In this document: positions 57,280 to 63,813 of the stretch, piece by piece | How the letters are laid out: each line of letters starts with the position of its first letter | Numbering within the stretch: position 1 is the first letter of the stretch | Source of the DNA: SZUA-430 sp965227535 | Lineage (GTDB): Bacteria > Pseudomonadota > Alphaproteobacteria > Micropepsales > Micropepsaceae | Direction of reading: 5' to 3' | Assembly: GCA_965227535.1 (NCBI GenBank) | Contig: OZ245761.1 | Location: forward strand, 744,001-808,000 | Length of the DNA: 64,000 bases | The notes under the pieces: model-generated | The model's input: the letters and a program-made list of their open reading frames with translations, nothing else | What the model was told of the DNA's origin: nothing | Database searches by the model: none | Made by a program: the position numbers and the translations under genes

Positions 57280-57458
57280 TCGACCCTCGCTTCCAGGATC
57301 GAGCGAATGAGCATCCACTTGAGCTTCGCCGCGCTAGGCTTGCGCTTGAAAGACTCCCCGCCGTGAGCGACCTTCTCGCCGTTGGCCGAGGTCAGGCGCC
57401 AGCGAAAGCCGTCGCCTGCCTTGTAGCGTTTGAGAAGCGGAGTTCGTTTGCTCATCAT
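57276..57458 (-). CDS. DUF1508/YegP-like small protein
   Basis: 60 residues from ATG 57456-57458 (GAGGGA ribosome site). GFRWRLTSANGEKVAHGGESFKRK is one YegP-type beta unit followed by a helix. Such proteins are small and of unknown role. Confidence 0.65.
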   Translation of the reverse strand: MMSKRTPLLKRYKAGDGFRWRLTSANGEKVAHGGESFKRKPSAAKLKWMLIRSILEARVE

Positions 57459-57509
57459 GTCCCTCATTCTGAATCACGTCGTGATGGCGGCCAAAGGGTT
57501 TATTCTCCC

Positions 57510-57863
57510 TCAGGTTTCCAGGATTTCCCGGCCAAAGATGGCTTTGAACAGTTTCGCTTTCAGCTTGTACTCAGGCGTCCGAAAACCCTTGCAGTCCTCG
57601 GTCACGAAGCCCTTGCCCTCGGTCATGTCCATGTAGGTGAAGTCAGCGATGTACTTGCAGATGTGCTCGCCGTTGACGTTCAGTTCGTAGGGCACCTGTC
57701 GCTTCAAACCTTGGATGTGCCCGGCCTTCTCCATCATGCGGAGGATGTGAAAGCGTTGATGTTCGCGCTTGCTGTCAAAGCGTCCGTGATCGGGATCGAC
57801 CACGGGCTGCGCTTTGAACTTGTTGGCTTTCCAAGGCGTTTTGCGTTCCACGATCAGTGTCAT
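57510..57863 (-). CDS. DUF1064 phage nuclease-like protein
   Basis: 117 residues from ATG 57861-57863; the open frame further upstream shadows the next gene. Motifs of DUF1064 are present: GRFDSKREHQRFHIL, GLKRQVPYEL, YIADFTYMDMTEGKGFVTEDCKGFRTPEYKLKAKLF. It is a PD-(D/E)XK-type fold suspected of resolving or trimming phage DNA. ATGA overlap with the upstream gene. Confidence 0.82.
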   Translation of the reverse strand: MTLIVERKTPWKANKFKAQPVVDPDHGRFDSKREHQRFHILRMMEKAGHIQGLKRQVPYELNVNGEHICKYIADFTYMDMTEGKGFVTEDCKGFRTPEYKLKAKLFKAIFGREILET

Positions 57864-58252
57864 CTCAGCCTCGTGACGCGGAAGGTGTTGGTTCTCTTGT
57901 CGTGCCGGCAGATGGCGTGGAGCCCCTTTCGCCAGAACCAATGCTTTGCCGTTGTGGCTGCGGTGGCGGTGTCGTAGTCGATGAACTCGCCCGGCTTCAG
58001 ATCGAGGAGGCGCAAGTCGCGGGGATTCTTGTTGCGGACCTGGCGCTCGAACTTCGCTTGGTTCCGACCGTTGAGCGCGATCTCTTCCGGCGTCGGCTCT
58101 CGACGGGCCGCTACTTGCGGATCTCCGCATATGGCCGCCGTCACATCAGAAAGAGCGGCCCTGCCCTCGCGCACATGGGGAGAGGCAGGGCCGCAGTTGC
58201 CGCGCACCAGGGAGTCGCCTAGCGATATTTTGGTGGCGGGGTTCAAAGTCAT
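57860..58252 (-). CDS. Early-region phage protein, unknown
   Basis: 130 residues from ATG 58250-58252. TPEEIALNGRNQAKFERQVRNKNPRDLRLLDLKPGEFIDYDTATAATTAKHWFWRKGLHAI suggests a small basic DNA- or RNA-binding fold at the C-terminus. Coupled to both neighbours by ATGA overlaps. Not recognised. Confidence 0.6.
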   Translation of the reverse strand: MTLNPATKISLGDSLVRGNCGPASPHVREGRAALSDVTAAICGDPQVAARREPTPEEIALNGRNQAKFERQVRNKNPRDLRLLDLKPGEFIDYDTATAATTAKHWFWRKGLHAICRHDKRTNTFRVTRLR

Positions 58253-58431
58253 GGGACGCGCAGCTCCCGCACATACGGCGCCGACGTATCGACCACCATC
58301 GCATCCGCGAACACCCCGAACGCAATGGCGAACGGTGCTATGACGAAGACAATCGCAAGACCGACAAGCGGCATGTGATCGCCACACGAGGGATGGCAGA
58401 AGGCGCGGTATAAGGTTGCTGCCGAGTTCAC
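58249..58431 (-). CDS. Small membrane protein, early region
   Basis: 60 residues with one membrane segment (MPLVGLAIVFVIAPFAIAFGVFA). Both ends are ATGA overlaps with neighbours. Could be a superinfection-exclusion or host-takeover protein; no evidence beyond layout. Confidence 0.6.
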   Translation of the reverse strand: MNSAATLYRAFCHPSCGDHMPLVGLAIVFVIAPFAIAFGVFADAMVVDTSAPYVRELRVP

Positions 58432-58739
58432 GACACGGCCACCGACGACATGGCGGCGAACTCGGCCAAGAGCGCATGCTCGGCCTTCTCGTAATCCGCC
58501 ATAGCCGCCGCCACAGTCGCCCGGCGCACGTTCTCCGCGTCGTCGATCTTGCGGTCATGCGCGACACGTAAGGCCTTCAGCTTGTCGTCCAGCGCCTTTT
58601 GCTTAACCGGACTGAGCCGCACCACCATCTTCCCCCCGCCGCCGTACTCGTAGCGCTCGGGAAGCACAGGCTTCGCTGGCTCCGGCATGCGGGGGGCCGG
58701 CGCGGTGAAGGTGAGGAATTTGGGGAGTGTGATGTTCAT
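58428..58739 (-). CDS. Small coiled-coil phage protein
   Basis: 103 residues. A Pro-rich start, a short beta pattern (YEYGGGGKMVVRLSP) and a long charged helix (VKQKALDDKLKALRVAHDRKIDDAENVRRATVAAAMADYEKAEHALLAEFA) are seen. Coupled by ATGA on both sides. Confidence 0.65.
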   Translation of the reverse strand: MNITLPKFLTFTAPAPRMPEPAKPVLPERYEYGGGGKMVVRLSPVKQKALDDKLKALRVAHDRKIDDAENVRRATVAAAMADYEKAEHALLAEFAAMSSVAVS

Positions 58740-59224
58740 GACGCCACCGCCTCGCTCTGCACGACGGACAGCGTCGGCTGATGCGCGGCAACGACCTCAC
58801 GAATGCGGGCAGCGACTTCCATCGGCGTCGCGGTGTCGTTGCTATATGATGTCTGCGAGAACAGGTATGTCGCCGCGCTGGCTGTGAGACCGAAGAACTC
58901 GACTACGGCCTCCCAATCGATCTTCGTCGCGCCGGTCGGCGACACGTAGGCCGGGACCATGTGGTCATAGACCGTGTTCAGGCCTTCCGTGGTTGTCTTG
59001 CGCCGCCGGATCAGTTGCGGGAATACGCCGTGATGCATGGCCCAACCGATCGCGCACGCCGCCGTTCCGCAGTCCGGCTCAGCACGCCCGAACACTCGCT
59101 GCAACAACGTCGGCTCTGTTGGGGTGCCGACGCGACCCCAAGTCTTCATGTCGAACCGCTGCCCCTCTTCAAGCTTCAGCCCGTCGAGGAAGTCGGCCAT
59201 CTGGTTTAGTCGCGCGACTTGCAT
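58736..59224 (-). CDS. Early-region phage protein, unknown
   Basis: 162 residues with a strong GGAGGCGATC ribosome site. CGTAACAIGWAMHHGVFPQL and the IDWEAVVEFFGLTASAATYLFS helix pair resemble short phage proteins with an ACAxGW motif seen repeatedly in early regions; the function is unknown. Between it and the next gene (59225-59353) lies only a 35-codon frame without ribosome site. Confidence 0.65.
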   Translation of the reverse strand: MQVARLNQMADFLDGLKLEEGQRFDMKTWGRVGTPTEPTLLQRVFGRAEPDCGTAACAIGWAMHHGVFPQLIRRRKTTTEGLNTVYDHMVPAYVSPTGATKIDWEAVVEFFGLTASAATYLFSQTSYSNDTATPMEVAARIREVVAAHQPTLSVVQSEAVAS

Positions 59225-59353
59225 TTGATCGCCTCCTTAATCTGGTGAGAACGAAATGAGTCGCCCACAACTGGACGCCTCGGTCACAAATACGTGGTAA
59301 AGAAACGGGGACACGTTGAATGCGTTTGCCGTGGTCGGTTTCATTTTGGAAAC

Positions 59354-59497
59354 TCAGCCAGCGATGACGTTGAAAAGAACAAGCCCGCCGATGAACGCGA
59401 GACCGCAGAAGCCCAACGCGAGCGCGATCACGATCAGCCATTCCCCGGGGCTCATGGGGTCAGGATCGATTCCAAAAGGTTTTCCGTTGTCGGTCAC
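59354..59497 (-). CDS. Small membrane protein, early region
   Basis: 47 residues from GTG 59495-59497, which overlaps the Cro-like stop (GTGA). One membrane helix (WLIVIALALGFCGLAFIGGLVLF). An internal ATG at 59453-59455 is an alternative start. Confidence 0.55.
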   Translation of the reverse strand: MTDNGKPFGIDPDPMSPGEWLIVIALALGFCGLAFIGGLVLFNVIAG

Positions 59498-59712
59498 GAG
59501 ACGGTGGCCCCCTGCCCTGCTGGCGAACATTCCTTCGCGATGAACGCGCGAATCTTCTGCTCGGTCTCGGGCCAGACGCGCCGCCCCTTTCGAAGCCGCT
59601 TCACCAGCTTCCCGTCATCGACGGCCAAGCGGCCAAACGTGGTTTCGGATACGCCTCTCGCCTTTGCGGCGGCGGCGATGTCTCGCAGGAGTTGTTTGCG
59701 TTCGTCTGTCAT
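59494..59712 (-). CDS. Cro-like helix-turn-helix protein
   Basis: 72 residues from ATG 59710-59712. AAAAKARGVSETTFGRLAVDDGKLVKRLRKGRRVWPETEQKIRAFI is a compact HTH fold. It is divergent from the CI-like repressor and heads the leftward operon. The predicted -10 (59721-59726) leaves almost no 5' leader, so it may be translated from a leaderless mRNA. By analogy it would lower repressor synthesis and tip the switch to lysis. Confidence 0.75.
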   Translation of the reverse strand: MTDERKQLLRDIAAAAKARGVSETTFGRLAVDDGKLVKRLRKGRRVWPETEQKIRAFIAKECSPAGQGATVS

Positions 59713-59720
59713 AGGGCGGG

Positions 59721-59749
59721 AACATAATGGGCGATTGCCCATCAGTCAA
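59721..59749 (-). promoter_or_regulatory. Leftward early promoter with operator in its spacer
   Basis: On the minus strand: TTGACT (59744-59749), 17 bases, TATGTT (59721-59726). Operator O1 (59727-59742) fills the spacer exactly, so bound repressor would block polymerase. Confidence 0.78.
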
Positions 59750-59797
59750 TGGGAGACTGCCCCGTGACATTAACGACACAGGTGGGCAATATCCCAC
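59727..59797. promoter_or_regulatory. Three repressor operators O1, O2, O3
   Basis: 16-bp dyads: O1 59727-59742 (ATGGGCGATTGCCCAT, perfect), O2 59749-59764 (ATGGGAGACTGCCCCG), O3 59782-59797 (GTGGGCAATATCCCAC). Starts are 22 and 33 bp apart, two and three helical turns. O1 sits in the leftward promoter, O2 between the promoters and O3 over the -10 of the repressor promoter. The layout suits cooperative binding with autoregulation. Confidence 0.85.
59764..59792 (+). promoter_or_regulatory. Repressor maintenance-type promoter
   Basis: GTGACA (59764-59769), 17 bases, CAATAT (59787-59792): a fair -35 and weak -10. The expected start of transcription falls at or next to the repressor ATG at 59800, so the message is probably leaderless. 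O3 overlaps the -10. A weak promoter with O2 abutting its -35 suits activation by bound repressor. Confidence 0.55.
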
Positions 59798-59799
59798 TC

Positions 59800-60456
59800 A
59801 TGAAAAAGGCTAAGAAAGACTGGCGGCAGCTTCTTATTGAGGCGATGGAGGCTCACCCCAAGTACCGCAACAACGGTCGCGGGAAGATCGACATGAAGAA
59901 TTTGTCGATCGACGCTGGCGTGGGCGACACCTTCGTTCGCGATATCTTGAAGCGTAACCGAACCCCTTCCTTCGTGCTGTTTCAGAAGGTCTGCCGACAA
60001 TTAGGGAAGTCGGTGGCTGAGCTCGGCGGCGAGGAGTTCGTGACTGAAGCGGGCCGCATACCGCTCATCGACTTCGTCGCCGCCGGCAAGTGGACAAACG
60101 TCCAGCCGAAAGAGCGTGATTTCGAGAGCGAGATCGCCGCAGATAAGCCGGTTGGCCCAAACGCTTTTGCCCTCACGGTGAGGGGTGATTCGATGCTGCC
60201 GATCTTCCCAGACGGCTCCACCATCATTGTGGACCCCGATATTGCAGCAAATCCTGGGGATTACGTGGTTGCCAAGCTCAGGGACGAAGACGTGGCGACC
60301 TTCAAGCAGTATCGCGACCGAGGAAGCGACAAAAAGGGCCGAATTGTCGAGCTTAAGCCACTCAACGAGAACTACGCCTCGCTCATCATGGACACGAATC
60401 GCCCCGGCGAGATCATTGGGCCCGTTGTGGAATTCCACACTTACCCAAGGCGTTAG
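59800..60456 (+). CDS. CI-like prophage repressor (HTH + S24 LexA-type peptidase)
   Basis: 218 residues from ATG 59800; an in-frame ATG at 59749 lies inside the operators and is rejected. The N-terminal HTH covers about 30-70 (MKNLSIDAGVGDTFVRDILK). The peptidase domain has the cleavage site VAAGKW (Ala95-Gly96), Ser131 in GDSMLP and Lys159 in VVAKL. RecA-stimulated self-cleavage would induce the prophage after DNA damage. It probably binds the TGGGC(N4)GCCCA operators around it. Confidence 0.92.
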   Translation: MKKAKKDWRQLLIEAMEAHPKYRNNGRGKIDMKNLSIDAGVGDTFVRDILKRNRTPSFVLFQKVCRQLGKSVAELGGEEFVTEAGRIPLIDFVAAGKWTNVQPKERDFESEIAADKPVGPNAFALTVRGDSMLPIFPDGSTIIVDPDIAANPGDYVVAKLRDEDVATFKQYRDRGSDKKGRIVELKPLNENYASLIMDTNRPGEIIGPVVEFHTYPRR

Positions 60457-60458
60457 CA

Positions 60459-60474
60459 TTGGGCTGCTGCCCAC
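60459..60474. promoter_or_regulatory. Operator O4 after the repressor gene
   Basis: TTGGGCTGCTGCCCAC matches the operator dyad and starts two bases after the repressor stop. It may overlap the -35 of a promoter (TTGGGC, 17 bases, TAGATA at 60482-60487) that would transcribe the short region to 60780. The remaining 60475-60705 has no clear gene. Confidence 0.65.
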
Positions 60475-60705
60475 AACGTGCTAGATAGATTGCACTGAGT
60501 CGGAGCGATCCGCCTGCAGGCGCCGCGCTTTGACCCTCGCGGGTTGGCGTGGCTTCGTGGCCTTACCGTCGCCGGTTGGCCGCGCAATAGGCCGCCGCTA
60601 TCAAGTCGGGCGTTTCGGGCCGCCGCCGTCTCGGGCGAGATTTGTGCGCATGCGCTTTTGGGCTTTCACCGGCCCACCGGTGGGCTTCACCAAGGGATAA
60701 CCCCT

Positions 60706-60780
60706 ATGAAGCTGCACTTAACGGTCGACACGGCCACGATCACCCGTTTGCTGATGATCGTGGCCATACTCTTCAGTTGA
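60706..60780 (+). CDS. Possible 24-residue hydrophobic peptide
   Basis: MKLHLTVDTATITRLLMIVA... is preceded by AAGGGA about 8 bases before the ATG and followed within 5 bases by a strong hairpin. The end is a membrane-like helix. It could be a small toxin, a regulator of membrane proteins or a leader; evidence is only layout. Confidence 0.4.
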   Translation: MKLHLTVDTATITRLLMIVAILFS

Positions 60781-60784
60781 GAAG

Positions 60785-60810
60785 TCGGGGCTCGGGAAAC
60801 CGGGCCCCGA
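60785..60810 (+). terminator. GC-rich hairpin after the small peptide
   Basis: TCGGGGC pairs with GCCCCGA, with an inner CGG/CCG and GAAA loop. There is no U-run, so it is termination-like but not canonical. Confidence 0.5.
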
Positions 60811-60849
60811 ACTGCGTTATAGCCCCGAATTAATGCCTTTTCAATCGTG

Positions 60850-60894
60850 ATGGGATTTTGCCCATTGACACGATGGGCGTCTGCCCATTATATC
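60850..60894 (+). promoter_or_regulatory. Rightward early promoter with operators O5 and O6
   Basis: O5 60850-60865 (ATGGGATTTTGCCCAT) and O6 60873-60888 (ATGGGCGTCTGCCCAT) have starts 23 bp apart. A consensus -35 TTGACA (60865-60870) lies between them, and the -10 (TTATAT/TATATC, 60888-60894) follows O6, which fills the spacer. The promoter drives the operon starting at 60922 and should be shut by the repressor. Confidence 0.82.
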
Positions 60895-60921
60895 TGATCT
60901 CACACAAGACGAGATCAGCCC

Positions 60922-61767
60922 ATGTCCGCACCGACCCTAACCTACCCGCAACTGATCGCGCTTCGCCCGTGCGAAGACGACCGCAAGTCCGTCGAGAAAC
61001 TTCTCGGCGGCAAGACGAAATGGAACGGCAAGCAAATCACGGCGGCGCAGGCTGTCGCTGCTGGCGTCTCGTTCGGCAATCTCGTCTGGGTCGCATCTGC
61101 AATCGCGCTGACCGACAAAGATGTTGAGCGCCGGTTGCGGCTTTGGATGGCCGACTGCGCGGCGCGCGTCCTGCACATCTACGAGAAGGAAGCGCCGACC
61201 GACATGCGGGTGCGCAACTGCATCATCGTGTCCCGGCAATTCGCGCGCGGTGAAGTGGACGACGCCGCTAGGGACGCCGCTAGGGCCGCCGCTAGGGACG
61301 CCGCTTGGGCCGCCGCTAGGGACGCCGCTTGGGCCGCCGCTTGGGACGCCGCTAGGGCCGCCGCTAGGGACGCCGCTTGGGCCGCCGCTAGGGACGCCGC
61401 TAGGGCCGCCGCTAGGGACGCCGCTAGGGCCGCCGCTAGGGCCGCCGCTAGGGACACCGCTTGGGACGCCGCTAGGGCCGCCGCTTGGGACGCCGCTAGG
61501 GCCGCCGCTAGGGACGCCGCTAGGGCCGCCGCTAGGGACGCCGCTAGGGCCGCCGCTAGGGACGCCGCTTGGGCCGCCGCTAGGGACGCCGCTAGGGCCG
61601 CCGCTAGGGCCGCCGCTAGGGACACCGCTTGGGACGCCGCTTGGGCCGCCGCTTGGGCCGCCGAAGAAAAATGGCAACTCGAACGCCTCGTTGCGTGGCT
61701 CAGCGACCCGGAGCCTGCCGACCTCGAATTGCCCGCGCTTCAAACCGCGAAGACGGAGGCCGCATAA
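60922..61767 (+). CDS. Early phage protein with Ala-rich 4-residue repeat array; immunity-protein-like N-domain
   Basis: 281 residues. Residues 1-112 include LWMADCAARVLHIYEKEAPTDMRVRNCIIVSRQFARGE, close in pattern to proteins annotated as putative immunity proteins (W-x-x-D-C-A-x-R-V-L). Residues 115-246 are 33 units of AA(R/W)(D/A), likely one long helix or helical stack. A normal end follows (EEKWQLERLVAWLSDPEPADLE). First gene of the repressor-controlled rightward operon. The family link is from memory of motif and not certain. Confidence 0.7.
   Translation: MSAPTLTYPQLIALRPCEDDRKSVEKLLGGKTKWNGKQITAAQAVAAGVSFGNLVWVASAIALTDKDVERRLRLWMADCAARVLHIYEKEAPTDMRVRNCIIVSRQFARGEVDDAARDAARAAARDAAWAAARDAAWAAAWDAARAAARDAAWAAARDAARAAARDAARAAARAAARDTAWDAARAAAWDAARAAARDAARAAARDAARAAARDAAWAAARDAARAAARAAARDTAWDAAWAAAWAAEEKWQLERLVAWLSDPEPADLELPALQTAKTEAA
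61264..61659 (+). repeat. 33 tandem 12-bp units inside the early gene
   Basis: Each unit is GCCGCT(A/T)GGG(A/C)C, 396 bases in total with no spacer. Only two positions vary (Arg/Trp and Asp/Ala), plus two units beginning ACC (Thr). The two Thr units are 168 bases apart with similar flanks, so a 14-unit block was duplicated. All six frames stay open, which creates false ORFs on both strands. Confidence 0.95.
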
Positions 61768-62045
61768 TGTCCGCCACCGTCCACACCCTCTACTCCGCCA
61801 AGGACTACTACGACGTCTGCTCGACGCCGCGCGAGCGGGAGGAGTTCGCGTTAGACCGTGAACACGTCGAAACAGTAGCCAGCGCCTTCCAGCTTCTGCT
61901 GGCGCGCGTCGAGGCGGCCCGCCCGCACCTGAAGTCGGATCAAGCGCGCAAGTGCTTCCGAGATTTGGAGAGCGGCCTTGCCGACCTCAAGCACGACACG
62001 TCGCTCGCCTACGTCACCGAGCTTTGCTGCGGGGAGAAGGTCTAA
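61767..62045 (+). CDS. Early phage protein, unknown
   Basis: 92 residues, start overlapping the repeat-gene stop (TAATG). Mostly helical (REREEFALDREHVETVASAFQLLLARVEAARPHL) with a pair of Cys near the end (LCCGEKV). Not recognised. Confidence 0.6.
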   Translation: MSATVHTLYSAKDYYDVCSTPREREEFALDREHVETVASAFQLLLARVEAARPHLKSDQARKCFRDLESGLADLKHDTSLAYVTELCCGEKV

Positions 62046-62302
62046 TGGCCCCCGACACGCAATCCGAACGCTGGTTCGACGAGGCCGAGTTGGCCCTCAT
62101 GCATCTGGCCGAGACGTTCAAGCCGAAGGCGCCGGAGCCGTTCGTCAGCGAATACCTGACGCGCCCGCTCCGCACTGAAGACGAAGCGCGGGCGCAGTTA
62201 AACCGTCCCCGTATTCCGAAGGCTCGCGGCTTGGCCGACCTCATCGCTGAGCAGGTTGGGATCGACCACATGTTCGTCAAACTTTTCGGGAGCAACAAAT
62301 GA
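62045..62302 (+). CDS. Early phage protein, unknown
   Basis: 85 residues, coupled on both sides (TAATG upstream, ATGA downstream). Charged helical start (SERWFDEAELALMHLAETFKPK) and a second helix (GLADLIAEQVGIDHMFVKLFG). Not recognised. Confidence 0.6.
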   Translation: MAPDTQSERWFDEAELALMHLAETFKPKAPEPFVSEYLTRPLRTEDEARAQLNRPRIPKARGLADLIAEQVGIDHMFVKLFGSNK

Positions 62303-62493
62303 TCCGCGACCAACTCACCACGCCAATTCTCTGGCTGATCGTGGCCCTGATGTTCTTCACGGGCTACGTGGCCTTCGCGACGGGATCGCTCGTGACGGCT
62401 TGGGATGTGCGGGACAACCCGCGCGCCGAGTACATCGAGCCGACACAGTGGGCGCAGCTAGGCCTCAAGGGCACGTTTGGCGGTGACCTGTGA
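62299..62493 (+). CDS. Small membrane protein, early region
   Basis: 64 residues with one strong membrane helix (TPILWLIVALMFFTGYVAFATGSLV) and a soluble tail (AEYIEPTQWAQLGLKGTFGGDL). ATGA overlap upstream and GTG start of the next gene overlapping its stop. Confidence 0.6.
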   Translation: MIRDQLTTPILWLIVALMFFTGYVAFATGSLVTAWDVRDNPRAEYIEPTQWAQLGLKGTFGGDL

Positions 62494-62639
62494 GAACGTG
62501 GGCTGTAGCTCTCGGCGTGAGCATCGGAAACGTCGTTATCGCGTACTGCGGCGGATCGTTTGAAGTCGCGATGGGGCAAGTTGTTGGCGCGTTTATGGTT
62601 GCCGCAACGTGTTCGTTCGTAGAGGCGGTGTGGCCATGA
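62490..62639 (+). CDS. Small membrane protein, early region
   Basis: 49 residues from GTG 62490 (GTGA overlap). Two moderately hydrophobic stretches (WAVALGVSIGNVVIAYCGG, VVGAFMVAATCSFVEAVW). Ends in ATGA overlap with the next gene. Confidence 0.5.
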   Translation: MRTWAVALGVSIGNVVIAYCGGSFEVAMGQVVGAFMVAATCSFVEAVWP

Positions 62640-62806
62640 GATGGATCGCCACCCTCTGGGACATCTTCACGGCCATCGTCGTCTTTGCGGCGGGATCGAT
62701 CGGCACCGTTTCCGTTCATTCGCCTGGCGTCATCAGCGCCGAGCCGACGAACGATTTGCCGGCGATGACCGAGACCCAGTTCCTCGACACCACACCGTTC
62801 CACTAA
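62636..62806 (+). CDS. Small membrane protein, early region
   Basis: 56 residues from ATG 62636 (ATGA overlap). One membrane helix (MRWIATLWDIFTAIVVFAAGSI) then a short polar tail. Three such membrane proteins in a row precede the radical SAM gene. Confidence 0.5.
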   Translation: MRWIATLWDIFTAIVVFAAGSIGTVSVHSPGVISAEPTNDLPAMTETQFLDTTPFH

Positions 62807-62839
62807 ACCCCCGCCCCTCCCCACCAGACGGAGAAGAGA

Positions 62840-63790
62840 ATGACGACCTTTGAAAGCATCAAACGCATCGACGATGCAGCCGAGAATGTTGCGAAGTTCG
62901 TGTTCGCCAATGGCACGGCAGTCGCGGAAGCGGTTCTCTACAAATACCCGGACTATGCGACACGCACTGTCATTTGCTGCTCAACGCAATCGGGCTGCCC
63001 TGTCGGCTGCCGGTTCTGCGGCGCAGGCGACTACTTCGTTCGCAGCCTGACAACGGAGGAAATCGTTGCGCAGGCTGATCACTGCATCGAGCAGTCCGCC
63101 ACCGATCCAGCAACGATGGGACGCCTGCAAATCATGTTCATGTCGATGGGGGAGCCAGCGCTTGCTCAGGCGGCGCTTGTTCCTGCCATCGACGAACTGC
63201 ACGCGAAATATCCCAACGCGGCACTGCTGATTTCGACATCGGCGCCGCGCGTGGATTGGGAGCCGATCTTCCTTGTCAGCAAGCGCGTGCCTACAGTTGG
63301 GCTGCAATTCTCCCTGCACGAAAGCACGGACGAAGCGCGCGACAAGCTGATCCCGTTCAAGAAGAAACACACGCTTCGCGAAATCGCAGCGCTGGGCAAC
63401 GACTGGCACCTCTTCACCGGGCGCAAACCGTTCTTCAACTTCTGCGCACACGACGGCAACGAAACGGATGCCGACGCGGATCGTCTCGCCGCCATGTTCA
63501 ACCCTGCCATCTGGTGCGCGACCGTCAGCGTCATTTGCGAACGCTCCGAAGGCTTGCCAGCGCGTAACGAGCATCAGCGCAATCTCGCGCTGCAATTCTC
63601 CGAGCGTCTAATCGAGCGCGGCTACGACGTTCGCGTCTTCGATCCTGCTGGCCAAGACACCATCGGCGGCGGGTGCGGGCAGCTCTGGTTCGTTCAGCAA
63701 TGGATGAAGGATCACCCGGACAAAGCGCGTCCGTCTGTCGGTCACGGCAAGCCGGAAGTGCATGTGCCAGCCACAGCCACCGCAGCTTAG
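62840..63790 (+). CDS. RlmN/Cfr-family radical SAM methyltransferase, phage-encoded
   Basis: 316 residues. The radical SAM cluster CPVGCRFC uses Cys53, Cys57 and Cys60. Cys46, seven residues before the cluster, matches the RlmN catalytic Cys118. MSMGEP (102-106) binds SAM. LQFSLHESTDEARDKLIPFKKKH parallels the RlmN LAISLHAPNDELRDELVPINKKY region. CGQLW with Cys279 matches the RlmN methylated Cys355. The usual N-terminal accessory domain of about 90 residues is shortened. It would methylate C2 (or C8, Cfr-like) of an adenine in RNA. A GGAGAAGAGA ribosome site precedes the ATG. Confidence 0.85.
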   Translation: MTTFESIKRIDDAAENVAKFVFANGTAVAEAVLYKYPDYATRTVICCSTQSGCPVGCRFCGAGDYFVRSLTTEEIVAQADHCIEQSATDPATMGRLQIMFMSMGEPALAQAALVPAIDELHAKYPNAALLISTSAPRVDWEPIFLVSKRVPTVGLQFSLHESTDEARDKLIPFKKKHTLREIAALGNDWHLFTGRKPFFNFCAHDGNETDADADRLAAMFNPAIWCATVSVICERSEGLPARNEHQRNLALQFSERLIERGYDVRVFDPAGQDTIGGGCGQLWFVQQWMKDHPDKARPSVGHGKPEVHVPATATAA

Positions 63791-63813
63791 CCGCCGCGCG
63801 AGGAGATTGATTG

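Noticed and set aside
59237..59344. 35-codon minus frame between early genes
   Set aside because: No ribosome site, no recognisable feature; left unannotated.
59749..59799. Upstream ATG for the repressor (17 codons longer)
   Set aside because: It falls on operator O2 and upstream of the expected transcript start; residues would be operator translation.
60672..60685. GCCCACCGGTGGGC palindrome as a seventh operator
   Set aside because: Half-sites are in the opposite orientation to TGGGC-N4-GCCCA.
61264..61659. CRISPR-like array
   Set aside because: Units are contiguous 12-mers without unique spacers and are coding.
60937..61743. 268-codon minus frame with PSGGPSGV repeats (collagen-like) and other repeat frames
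   Set aside because: Produced by the 12-bp repeat, which leaves all frames open; the plus frame has a promoter, start and non-repeat domains.
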